12,395 bases of DNA from DALYLB01 sp046154695. Its GTDB lineage: Bacteria; Acidobacteriota; Blastocatellia; RBC074. The notes beneath the pieces are model-generated. The model was given only the letters and a program-made list of their open reading frames with translations, was not told the origin of the DNA and ran no database searches. Position 1 is the stretch's first letter; every line of letters begins with the position of its first letter. Positions 1 through 6,294 of this stretch are shown in pieces. Position numbers and translations under genes: made by a program. Location of the stretch: contig JBJXFI010000384.1 in assembly GCA_046154695.1 (NCBI GenBank), positions 1 through 12,395 of the forward strand, in the 5' to 3' direction.

Positions 1-72
1 AAGGCAATACCACGGTTTTCACTTGCGTGCGACCCGACTCGCCATCGAGAAGAGGAGGAAAAACGGACCAGA

Positions 73-206
73 CGGAAATAACGGAACAAACGGAGCCCTG
101 GATTGTTTGGTTTCGTCGATTCCGTTATTTCCGCCTGCTCCGTTATCCTCTTCTGAATCACGCAGCCGGAGCGCGTGCGGAGGAGAGCACGGAACAGACG
201 GAACTC
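73..206. repeat. 9-bp periodic CGGA microrepeat with inverted copies
   Basis: The space beyond the end of glmM contains runs in which CGGA recurs every 9 bases (about 64-94 and again about 193-206 on the plus strand). The same pattern lies in the opposite orientation at about 120-146 (TCCG every 9 bases). A perfect 14-bp inverted repeat joins the first two blocks: CGGAAATAACGGAA at 73-86 and its reverse complement at 120-133, with a 33-base loop. On the minus strand, downstream of glmM, the hairpin is followed by a short T run (complement of the A run around 59-63). It might therefore act as a weak terminator, although the stem is AT-rich. It reads open in several plus-strand frames only because the period is a multiple of three. 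No gene was seen in 1-215. Confidence 0.6.
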
Positions 207-215
207 CACCCATGA

Positions 216-1559
216 TCATCCGATCTCTTCGCGGATCGCGTCGGCGACGGACTCGGCCTGGGCCCGGATGGCGGGCATGGCCTCGCCCTCGACCATGACG
301 CGGACGAGGTTCTCTGTGCCGGAGTATCGGACGAGGACGCGGCCGCGGCCCGCGAGTTCGGTTTCGACTCGATCGAGAACCTGCTTCACGCGGGGAATCG
401 TGTCGAGCGGGGGCTTGCGGGAGACGCGTATGTTGACCGTCACCTGGGGATACCGGACGAATCCGCCGGCGAGGTCGCTCAGGGGCCGCCCCGAATCGCG
501 GAGGACGCGCAGAATTTCGATCGCGGAGAGCATCCCGTCGCCGGCGAGGCTCAATTCGGGGAAGATGAAATGGCCGGACTGCTCGCCGCCGAGGCTGCCG
601 CCGTTTTTGAGCAGCTCGTCGAGGACGTTCTTATCGCCGACGGAGGTGCGGACGAGCGTTGCGCCGAGTTTTGCCAGGCCGATCTCGAGCCCCAGATTGC
701 TCATGACGGTGGCGACGACGCGGTTGCCCGGGAGTTTTCCCCGCGCGTTCAGATAGGCGGCCATGACATAGAGATACTGGTCGCCGTCGACAAGCTCGCC
801 GCGCTCATCGACCATCAGCAGCCGGTCGGCGTCTCCGTCAAAGGCGAGGCCCAGATCCGAGCCGGTCTCGACGACGATGCGCTGAAGATGCTCCGGATGA
901 AGCGAACCGCAGTCGAGATTGATATTCCGGCCGCTCGGATCGGCGTGAATCGTCCGGATCGTGGCGCCCAGGGAAGAGAAGAGCCGCGGCGCGAGCCCGG
1001 AGGACGCGCCATTGGCGCAATCGATCGCGATCTTCAACCCGTCCAGGCGCAGCCCCGCGACGGCCTCATCCCGCAAAAAAGCCAGATACCGTTCCTGCAG
1101 CCCATGGTCTTCCGTGTGCGAGAGCGGGGCCGGCGGCGGATTGTCGGATCCGGGCGCGCGCAGATCGGCCTCGATGATCCGCTCGGCCTCGTCATCGAGT
1201 TTTTGGCCGGAGGGGGCGAAGATCTTGATGCCGTTGTCCTGATATGGATTGTGGGAGGCCGAGATGACGATTCCCGCATTTGCCCCCAGGACACGGGTGA
1301 GATAAGCCACGCCGGGCGTGGTGATCACGCCCGCCGACTTCGTCTCGCCGCCGCCGGCCGCCACGCCGCGATAGATCGCCTTCTCGATCCAGGCCCCCGA
1401 TTCGCGCGTGTCGCGGCCAATGATGATCACCGGCGTGCGATTGCCTCGCGCGATTAAGACCTTCGTCAACGAAAATCCGATCCGCTCGATGGTCGGAGAG
1501 TCCAACGGGTATTCGCCGGCAACGGCCCTGATGCCGTCTGTTCCAAAGAACTTGTCCAT
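216..1559 (-). CDS. glmM: Phosphoglucosamine mutase GlmM
   Basis: GlmM converts glucosamine-6-phosphate to glucosamine-1-phosphate in the cytoplasm, the step before UDP-GlcNAc synthesis for peptidoglycan and LPS. The 447-residue product has the family's usual length and all signatures. These are the N-terminal FGTDGIRA (5-12), the phosphoserine loop SASHNP (100-105, phosphorylated Ser102, the same number as in E. coli), the Mg-binding DGDADR (241-246), the sugar loop GGEQSGH (324-330) and the phosphate loop RYSGTEN (411-417). The ATG at 1559 is chosen because the family begins a few residues before FGTDG. An in-frame ATG at 1643 would add 28 atypical residues. Neither start has a strong Shine-Dalgarno. 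It is the last gene after cdaA and cdaR, 230 bp behind cdaR, so it may have extra regulation of its own. Identity is near certain; the start is probable. Confidence 0.97.
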   Translation of the reverse strand: MDKFFGTDGIRAVAGEYPLDSPTIERIGFSLTKVLIARGNRTPVIIIGRDTRESGAWIEKAIYRGVAAGGGETKSAGVITTPGVAYLTRVLGANAGIVISASHNPYQDNGIKIFAPSGQKLDDEAERIIEADLRAPGSDNPPPAPLSHTEDHGLQERYLAFLRDEAVAGLRLDGLKIAIDCANGASSGLAPRLFSSLGATIRTIHADPSGRNINLDCGSLHPEHLQRIVVETGSDLGLAFDGDADRLLMVDERGELVDGDQYLYVMAAYLNARGKLPGNRVVATVMSNLGLEIGLAKLGATLVRTSVGDKNVLDELLKNGGSLGGEQSGHFIFPELSLAGDGMLSAIEILRVLRDSGRPLSDLAGGFVRYPQVTVNIRVSRKPPLDTIPRVKQVLDRVETELAGRGRVLVRYSGTENLVRVMVEGEAMPAIRAQAESVADAIREEIG

Positions 1560-1789
1560 ATTCGATTTTGGGCGCCGGGTGTCGAGGCCAGGGGGGCGGC
1601 AGGGAAAATCCGTCGTGGATCTGCCCGCACTCCCGTTTTTCATTCTTTGCCGGTCATCCGACAGTCTTCATTGATCGATTGCATGGCAATGCCGTCTCTC
1701 AATGGAAAATGGCGAATAACATGGGTGGAGGACTCTCGGAGCCCCCCGCCCGGGAAATTCAGGAGAGATTTTCCTCCCCCTGACTCTCT
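1560..1789. other. Gene-free gap between cdaR and glmM
   Basis: This 230-bp stretch separates cdaR from glmM, whereas cdaA and cdaR overlap. I see no convincing gene. The in-frame upstream extension of glmM to 1643 lacks family similarity. GAGAGTC occurs twice on the minus strand, about 50 bp apart, near the cdaR end. I could not find a promoter with both good -35 and -10 boxes. It could be a long internal leader for glmM, or processed mRNA. Confidence 0.45.
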
Positions 1790-2734
1790 TCACCACCGCT
1801 TTACCTTTACCTCTCTTGGAAAAATTTGTTTGACAAGGACGCGTTCACCGGCGTCCGCCGGTAGCAGAACCCGCGGGATTGCAAGCTCCGCCCCGGGCGG
1901 AAGGTCGGCCGTTTTCAACTCCACGCGCAGTTGATTCGCGTCCAGGCGTTGGATTTTGGATTGCGGGCCGAAGACCTCGACGTCGACCGTCTTTTGAGAC
2001 AGGCGGCCGCCGGGGGGGTGATCCAGCCAAAATATGGGGAGATTGGTGAACCGCCGAACCAGGCGGCGCTCATCGATATCGACGGTCAGCAGCGCCTGTT
2101 TCAGGTTTTGCGGGGAGGTGATTCGCAGCGATCCGGGCAGGGCCTCCACTTCGACCCTGGTCTGAAAGGTCTCGCGTCGCTCAGTCAGGCTGACGGTCTC
2201 GGTCAGCACCTGCGAGGTCTTCTCGACGAGCGATTGGGGCCCCTCGATCTCGACGACCGGAGGATCATATCGCATCTCGTAGACCTCCCAGCCCTTGGCG
2301 ACCTGGCCGGAGACGCGCGCTTCGATGGGGACGCTCTTTCTGAGCGTCGGTTCCAGCCGGATCCTGATGCTGGCGGGCTCGATCTGCAGCACGTCGGTTT
2401 TGTCCGGAAGCGAGGATTCATCCGGGGTGAGCTGGACGGTGCGATCTCCCAGCTCTTTCCCGGACAGGTCCGCGATGACCGACAACTGATTCGGCAGGAG
2501 ATTGCGCACCACGCCGCGCGGACCTCGCAGCCGCACACTGGCGGTCTGCGCGGGATCGCTGATGATCTCGACGTTTCGACTCCCGCCGCGATATTCGATC
2601 TGCACCCCCATCAACCGAACCTCGCTCTCCGGTTGCCGGGAGATCGCAAAGAGCAGCACCGCCAGCAGCAGCGCGAGCAGCTTCAATCCGGGATTCTCGA
2701 TGTGCGAGACGCGATTGAGGAGGCGGGATTTCAT
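1790..2734 (-). CDS. cdaR: YbbR-domain protein CdaR, c-di-AMP cyclase partner
   Basis: This 314-residue protein has a short cytoplasmic N-terminus, one membrane helix at about residues 17-32 (LKLLALLLAVLLFAIS), and a large extracytoplasmic part built of about three YbbR repeats (roughly 41-130, 134-220 and 228-312). Each repeat contains a GP-x-(3-5) turn: GPRG at 71, GPQS at 165 and GPQS at 256. In Firmicutes CdaR binds the CdaA membrane part and modulates c-di-AMP synthesis. That role is inferred here from family and position, since sequence alone does not show the direction of the effect. Three repeats rather than four is within the family's range. The start is firm: the ATG overlaps the cdaA stop as ATGA (2731-2734), with AAGGAGG at 2745-2751 ten bases upstream. 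Translation is therefore probably coupled to cdaA. Confidence 0.93.
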   Translation of the reverse strand: MKSRLLNRVSHIENPGLKLLALLLAVLLFAISRQPESEVRLMGVQIEYRGGSRNVEIISDPAQTASVRLRGPRGVVRNLLPNQLSVIADLSGKELGDRTVQLTPDESSLPDKTDVLQIEPASIRIRLEPTLRKSVPIEARVSGQVAKGWEVYEMRYDPPVVEIEGPQSLVEKTSQVLTETVSLTERRETFQTRVEVEALPGSLRITSPQNLKQALLTVDIDERRLVRRFTNLPIFWLDHPPGGRLSQKTVDVEVFGPQSKIQRLDANQLRVELKTADLPPGAELAIPRVLLPADAGERVLVKQIFPREVKVKRW

Positions 2735-3660
2735 GCCGACGTTCCCTCCTTGATCGTTTCGCCATGGACGGCGGAAGGGAAATCCCGGCCGCGCGACGAG
2801 GCCAGTTCCTCGATCTCCCGCTCCCGCTCCCGCTCCTCCGCCTCCAACTCCGCGCTCTCCGCCTCGCTACGCCAGGGCTCCATCCCCTGTTGAATCAGGC
2901 TTCGAAGTTTCGGGCCGTCGAGGTTGCGCTTCAGGCGCCCCTCGATGGCGAACGAGATCACCCCCGTCTCCTCCGAGACGATGATCGCGAACGCGTCGCT
3001 GTCCTCCGCCACTCCGATCGCCGCGCGGTGCCGGGTGCCCAGCTCGCGCGAAATCCGCGGATTCTGCGTCAGGGGAAGGAAACAGCAGGCGGCGGCGACG
3101 CGGTTATTGCTGATGATGACCGCGCCGTCATGCAGGGGCGTATGCGTGTTGAAAATCGTGACCAGCAGGTCGTAATTCACACGGGCATCCAGCCGGATGC
3201 CGCTCTCGATGTAGTTCTTCAACCCCACATCCCGCTCAAAGACCATCAGCGCGCCGATCTTCTCCGAGGCGAGCGTCGAGATCGCCAGCACCACCTCGTC
3301 ATACCATTCCTGCCCGAAGGGGTTGTCGCTCTGCTTCTTCCGCGTGAAGGGAATTCGAATGTTGTTGCCGAGATGGGTGAGCGCCGCGCGAATCTCGTGC
3401 TGAAAGAGCACGATCACCGCGAATCCCACATAGAAGATCGCGTTCTGCAGCACCCAGTGAACGGTCGTCAGCTCGAGCCAGAGTGAGAGCTGGTAAAGAA
3501 ACGCCACCAATCCCAGCCCCACCGCCATCTGAACCGCACGCGTGCCCCGCACCAGCCTGAGCACTTCATAGATCAGGATGGCGACGATCAGGATATCAAT
3601 TACATTACTGAGTTGGGCGGCTTCCCAGACCCAGCCTAATTGTGTCCACACTGCGTCCAT
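2731..3660 (-). CDS. cdaA: Membrane diadenylate cyclase CdaA
   Basis: CdaA makes cyclic di-AMP from two ATP at the cytoplasmic face of the membrane; c-di-AMP controls potassium, osmolyte and cell-wall balance. The 309-residue product has three predicted membrane helices (about 18-34, 45-62, 68-86), then the DAC domain with both catalytic signatures: HDGA (177-180) and GTRHRAAIGV (208-217), containing RHR 210-212. The N-terminal RGTRAVQ (38-44) after helix 1 is also typical of CdaA. The tail (about 264-289) is strongly Glu/Arg-rich (EEREREREIEE), predicting a charged helix beyond the usual domain. ATG 3660 is preferred: the only extension is an in-frame TTG at 3696 adding 12 non-family residues. 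It is first in an operon with cdaR (4-bp overlap) and glmM. Confidence 0.96.
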   Translation of the reverse strand: MDAVWTQLGWVWEAAQLSNVIDILIVAILIYEVLRLVRGTRAVQMAVGLGLVAFLYQLSLWLELTTVHWVLQNAIFYVGFAVIVLFQHEIRAALTHLGNNIRIPFTRKKQSDNPFGQEWYDEVVLAISTLASEKIGALMVFERDVGLKNYIESGIRLDARVNYDLLVTIFNTHTPLHDGAVIISNNRVAAACCFLPLTQNPRISRELGTRHRAAIGVAEDSDAFAIIVSEETGVISFAIEGRLKRNLDGPKLRSLIQQGMEPWRSEAESAELEAEEREREREIEELASSRGRDFPSAVHGETIKEGTSA

Positions 3661-3815
3661 GTCTCGGTCCCGGTTCGAAAAAAGTGACGATCGCAACCCC
3701 GGAAATGGAGATCGACCTTCCTGCGCTTCTCACGCGCGCATCCCTCATCCTCCGTCATCGCAACGGATTCTTCTGCTGGTTGTTGTTGATTCGACTTTTT
3801 TACCCTACCCGTCCG

Positions 3816-3852
3816 CCGATCCCCCCTCTCCGGGCCGGGGAGCAACGATCGG
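3816..3852 (-). promoter_or_regulatory. Hairpin in the cdaA leader
   Basis: CCGATC at 3816-3821 pairs perfectly with GATCGG at 3847-3852. Nested inside is a GC-rich stem (CTCTCCGG pairing with CCGGGGAG at about 3826-3842, one G-U). No T run follows on the minus strand, so it is not a standard terminator. If transcription starts near the candidate -10 at 3872-3877, this hairpin lies at the extreme 5' end of a leader of about 205 nt. Its function is unknown; mRNA stabilisation or regulation is possible. Confidence 0.4.
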
Positions 3853-3871
3853 ACAGCCGATAATGGCGGCT

Positions 3872-3880
3872 AGGATAGCA
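3872..3880 (-). promoter_or_regulatory. Candidate extended -10 promoter for cdaA operon
   Basis: Read on the minus strand, the sequence is TGC TATCCT, a TGn-extended -10 with TATCCT matching TATAAT at four of six positions. No good -35 lies at 16-18 bases (the best is a weak TTTATG-like hexamer). It sits in the AT-richer part of the divergent region about 210 bases upstream of the cdaA ATG. Support is modest. Confidence 0.35.
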
Positions 3881-3900
3881 TAAATGCGTCCGACATAAAC

Positions 3901-3951
3901 CCACAATTAGGGCCGTATAAGCAATATTCGTGCCTATGAAACGAATTGTGG
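3901..3951. promoter_or_regulatory. Spaced inverted repeat CCACAATT / AATTGTGG
   Basis: CCACAATT at 3901-3908 and its exact reverse complement at 3944-3951 enclose 35 AT-rich bases. The pair lies upstream of the candidate promoter on each strand, so a regulator bound here could affect both cdaA and the transpeptidase gene. The two half-sites are 43 bp apart, about four helical turns, so they would face the same side of the helix. Only one pair exists in the window, so an operator role is inference. Confidence 0.3.
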
Positions 3952-3979
3952 CAAATATTTCAAAGAAAAAAAGTCCGGG

Positions 3980-4008
3980 TTGTATGGGGGAGGGAACTTT
4001 GCTAGACT
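3980..4008 (+). promoter_or_regulatory. Sigma-70-type promoter for the transpeptidase gene
   Basis: TTGTAT at 3980-3985 (four of six to TTGACA), a 17-base spacer, then TAGACT at 4003-4008 (four of six to TATAAT), preceded by TGC to give an extended -10. Transcription would begin near 4015 and leave a leader of about 200 nt before the ATG at 4215. The spacing and the TGn element make this the best promoter on the plus strand. Confidence 0.55.
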
Positions 4009-4145
4009 GCGCGCCGTGCGCCAACCCCCGGCTTTGCACCCAGAAAGCCGATGATTTGCTTGCCTGATTTGTTGCTGCGAGAAGCTGTTTGTCACACTGG
4101 CGTTGTATTTCGATCGCCCCCCGATCATGCGCCGGTGTCGCACCA

Positions 4146-4200
4146 TTTGCCCGAGGAGAGTGGGTTGAGCGCGGGTTGGTTGATCCTCCTGATGGGCAAA
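4146..4200 (+). promoter_or_regulatory. Leader hairpin next to the ribosome binding site
   Basis: In the long leader of the transpeptidase gene, TTTGCCC (4146-4152) pairs perfectly with GGGCAAA (4194-4200), and AGGAG (4154-4158) pairs with CTCCT (4186-4190) inside it. The loop is about 27 bases, with small bulges. The closing arm ends just before the GAAAGG ribosome-binding sequence at 4201-4206. Folding or unfolding could therefore change access to it. I could not match it to a known riboswitch, including the ydaO c-di-AMP class. Confidence 0.4.
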
Positions 4201-4214
4201 GAAAGGGATAGAGA

Positions 4215-5588
4215 ATGAGGAAGTCAGGATGCGTCTTCAGGACGCCGTTGCTTCATATCCTCCTGATACTGTTCGTGGGAGCCTCTTTGAACTTCAGTGC
4301 GCACGCCAGACAGCGTCGCACTGCTTCCAAGAAGGGATCGGGCAATAAGTCCGCGGCCTCGAAGTCCGCCTCCGTGAAGAAGAGGACGACGACGAGCCGG
4401 GGGCGGTCCGCTCGCGTCAAGGGACGCTCGACCGGCGGCAAGCTGGCGGCCGGTGGGTCCAGCCGCCGGAATCGACAGGCGTCGGACGTCAGCGTTCGCA
4501 GGGGCGGCAAGTTGACGAAGAATGAGTTGCGGCAGGTTTCGCAGTCTCGTTCCTCGCGGCGCCGGCGGGCCCGGGCCATCTACCTTGCCCGGATGCGCGC
4601 CATCCGGGCGCGCGACGCGGCGCTTCGCAACAGCGCGGCCAGCAACATCGCCAATGACCGGACCGCGGGAGAGGATCCCGATATTCGCAACGCCGCGATT
4701 TCGGCGCTGCAGGGGCGGTCGGGAACGATCGTCGTGATGGATCCGAACTCGGGCCGGGTCTATGCGGTCGTCAACCAGCAGATGGCGCTCGGATCACCGG
4801 TCAAGCCATGTTCGACCGTGAAACTGATCGTCGGTCTGTCGGCCCTTCACGAAGGCGTCTTCGATCCCAATCAGGACGTGCAGATTTCGACCAACGCCGG
4901 CATGAATCTGACCGATGCGCTGGCGCGATCCAACAACCCCGTCTTTCAGGTTCTGGGACGCCAGCTCGGATTTGAGCGCGTGATTCGCTACGCCGCAAAT
5001 TACGGGTTTGGCGATCGCACGGGCATCAATTACGCGGGGGAGAGCGAGGGGTTTCTTCCCGAGGAAGGCGACCAGGAGACCGGCCATATGTCGAGCCACG
5101 GGGACGGTTTCGGCGTGACGGCCATTCAACTCGCCGCATTCACCAGCGCCATCGCCAATGGCGGCAACCTTTATGTTCCACGCGTGCCCCGGTCGGCCGA
5201 GGATGCGCAATTCTTTCAGCCTGCGCTTAAACGCAGGATCGAACTGACGCCCGAGGATCGGCTGCGGATGATGGCCGGGATGAGCGGCGCGGTGAATTAC
5301 GGCACGGGCAAGCTCGCCTACAACTCCTTCGCGCAGATCGCGGGTAAGACCGGCACCTGCACGGGAAGCCGCGATAAGCTGGGGCTCTTCACCTCGTTTT
5401 CGAGCGTCGATGCGCCGCGGCTCGTCGTCACGGTCATCACAACCGGCTCGACCGAGGCCGGCAAACGGGCGGCCGAGATTGCGGGACGCGTCTACAACGC
5501 GATCACGCCCCGGTTCTTCCGCGATCGTATGGGACAGCCGGCCGGCGCCGAAACACAGATCGACCGGATCAACGACTCATCCCGGTAA
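4215..5588 (+). CDS. Secreted penicillin-binding transpeptidase with Arg/Lys/Ser-rich tether
   Basis: This 457-residue protein has a signal peptide or N-terminal anchor (about 1-31: RKS start, hydrophobic LLHILLILFVGA, ending SAHA). A strongly basic low-complexity stretch follows (about 32-140), dominated by Arg, Lys, Ser and Gly. Then comes a penicillin-binding transpeptidase domain (about 165-435). All three active-site motifs are present: STVK at 200-203 (nucleophile Ser200), SNN at 239-241 and KTG at 378-380. It should therefore be an active DD-transpeptidase or related enzyme acting on peptidoglycan outside the cytoplasmic membrane. It lacks the dimerisation domain of PBP2/FtsI and any glycosyltransferase domain, and is short for a class B PBP. 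The ATG at 4215 follows GAAAGG with usual spacing. It is divergent from cdaA and monocistronic, ending at two terminators. A beta-lactamase or sensor-like role is less likely but not excluded. Confidence 0.85.
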   Translation: MRKSGCVFRTPLLHILLILFVGASLNFSAHARQRRTASKKGSGNKSAASKSASVKKRTTTSRGRSARVKGRSTGGKLAAGGSSRRNRQASDVSVRRGGKLTKNELRQVSQSRSSRRRRARAIYLARMRAIRARDAALRNSAASNIANDRTAGEDPDIRNAAISALQGRSGTIVVMDPNSGRVYAVVNQQMALGSPVKPCSTVKLIVGLSALHEGVFDPNQDVQISTNAGMNLTDALARSNNPVFQVLGRQLGFERVIRYAANYGFGDRTGINYAGESEGFLPEEGDQETGHMSSHGDGFGVTAIQLAAFTSAIANGGNLYVPRVPRSAEDAQFFQPALKRRIELTPEDRLRMMAGMSGAVNYGTGKLAYNSFAQIAGKTGTCTGSRDKLGLFTSFSSVDAPRLVVTVITTGSTEAGKRAAEIAGRVYNAITPRFFRDRMGQPAGAETQIDRINDSSR

Positions 5589-5590
5589 GC

Positions 5591-5609
5591 GGCGCCAACG
5601 CGCCTTTTT
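5591..5609 (+). terminator. Short intrinsic terminator after the transpeptidase gene
   Basis: GGCGC (5591-5595), loop CAAC, GCGCC (5600-5604), then TTTTT (5605-5609), beginning two bases after the TAA stop. The stem is only 5 bp but all G/C, with a direct T run. Confidence 0.6.
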
Positions 5610-5612
5610 CCG

Positions 5613-5676
5613 GACGGGCGGCGTCGAACATGCATGCGGGCGCGCATGCGGGTTCGACGCCGCCCGTCTTCGTTTT
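5613..5676 (+). terminator. Long hairpin terminator between convergent genes
   Basis: A perfect 17-bp inverted repeat, GACGGGCGGCGTCGAAC at 5613-5629 with its complement at 5652-5668, encloses a second 7-bp stem (GCATGCG 5632-5638 with 5643-5649) closed by a 4-base loop. It is followed by TTCGTTTT on the plus strand. It sits between the plus-strand transpeptidase gene and the minus-strand gene ending at 5689. The T run exists only for the plus direction, but the stem could slow polymerase from both sides. Confidence 0.7.
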
Positions 5677-5688
5677 CAGGCCGGTGGA

Positions 5689-6192
5689 TTATTGAAATTT
5701 CAGGCCGCGGAGTTCGATGACCAGATCCTTGATCATATCTTCCGTGACCTTCCCGGGCGCCTCGATCTTGACGCTGACCGCGATGGAATCGCCGGGAGGC
5801 AGAGGCTCCGGCCGGCCGCGCGGGATGGGGATGCTGACGATCTGTTTGATCGTCTTGTCGTCGAGTCCGACCATCTGGCCCGTCAGCTCGATTGCCGTCA
5901 GGGTGCGATCGCCGCGATTGTGGATTCGGGCGCGCACCTCATATTGCGCCATTCCGAGCATGTTGGGGTGGACGACCTTGTCGATGATCTCCATCTCGAT
6001 CCTGTCCTTATAGCCGTCGAATTCCGGTGTGCCGGCGCGCAGAACGTCCTCGATGACGGGGCGATCCTCGGGCCGCGCCTTGACCAGCACCAGAATCAGC
6101 ACGGCCAGCGCCACGGCGCCCGCCGCACCCACCCACAAGAGCGCGCGTGAACGCTCCCGCTCGATTACCTTGTCATTTTCGTTTTCAAACAT
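5689..6192 (-). CDS. Membrane-anchored protein of unknown function
   Basis: This 167-residue protein is not recognised with confidence. It has a charged cytoplasmic N-terminus (1-17, many Glu/Asp/Arg), one membrane helix at about 18-37 (ALLWVGAAGAVALAVLILVL), a short linker, and an extracytoplasmic part (about 55-167). The latter has alternating hydrophobic residues and phrases such as VRARIHNRGDRTLTAIELTG and LPPGDSIAVSVKIEAPG. That is the pattern of a small beta-sandwich of the FxLYD / DUF2393 kind, in which a protein partner or ligand is usually unknown. This assignment is a guess from pattern. It is the last gene of the minus-strand series, 100 bp behind tldE, with the gap filled by two heptamer arrays. 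The start ATG has a weak GAGTGA upstream. It ends against the convergent terminator. Confidence 0.8.
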   Translation of the reverse strand: MFENENDKVIERERSRALLWVGAAGAVALAVLILVLVKARPEDRPVIEDVLRAGTPEFDGYKDRIEMEIIDKVVHPNMLGMAQYEVRARIHNRGDRTLTAIELTGQMVGLDDKTIKQIVSIPIPRGRPEPLPPGDSIAVSVKIEAPGKVTEDMIKDLVIELRGLKFQ

Positions 6193-6202
6193 AGTTCACT
6201 CA

Positions 6203-6223
6203 GTTGATAGTTGATAGTTGATA
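6203..6223. repeat. GTTGATA heptamer array, three copies
   Basis: Three exact tandem copies of GTTGATA on the plus strand (TATCAAC on the coding strand), ending about 10 bases upstream of the start codon of the small membrane protein. The unit can pair with the neighbouring heptamer array at all but one position in seven. Confidence 0.85.
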
Positions 6224-6232
6224 AGGCCTCAT

Positions 6233-6294
6233 CAATTCTCAATTCTCAATTCTCAATTCTCAATTCTCAATTCTCAACTCTCAACTCTCAATTC
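6233..6294. repeat. CAATTCT / CAACTCT heptamer array
   Basis: Six consecutive CAATTCT units (6233-6274), two CAACTCT units (6275-6288) and a partial CAATTC (6289-6294) on the plus strand, with no interruptions. The array begins inside the stop codon of tldE and fills most of the gap to the next gene. On the coding strand (AGAATTG units) it supplies TGA in every frame. On the plus strand it is open and would read as a QFSILNS peptide repeat, which I regard as an artefact. Confidence 0.9.

Noticed and set aside
23..298. Open plus-strand frames reading as Asn/Gly- or Glu/Thr-rich repeat peptides left of glmM
   Set aside because: They arise from the 9-bp repeat, whose period is a multiple of three, and run into the antisense of glmM. 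They have no ribosome binding site and no domain-like pattern.
3661..3696. TTG start of cdaA adding 12 residues
   Set aside because: It uses a rarer start codon and has no clear ribosome binding site or family similarity. ATG 3660 matches the usual CdaA N-terminus.
4009..4214. ydaO-type c-di-AMP riboswitch in the transpeptidase leader
   Set aside because: Attractive because cdaA is next door, but I could not find the conserved sequence blocks of that class. Only a simple long-range stem is visible.
6203..6294. CRISPR array
   Set aside because: The units are 7 bases and directly adjacent, with no spacers, and no cas genes are present.
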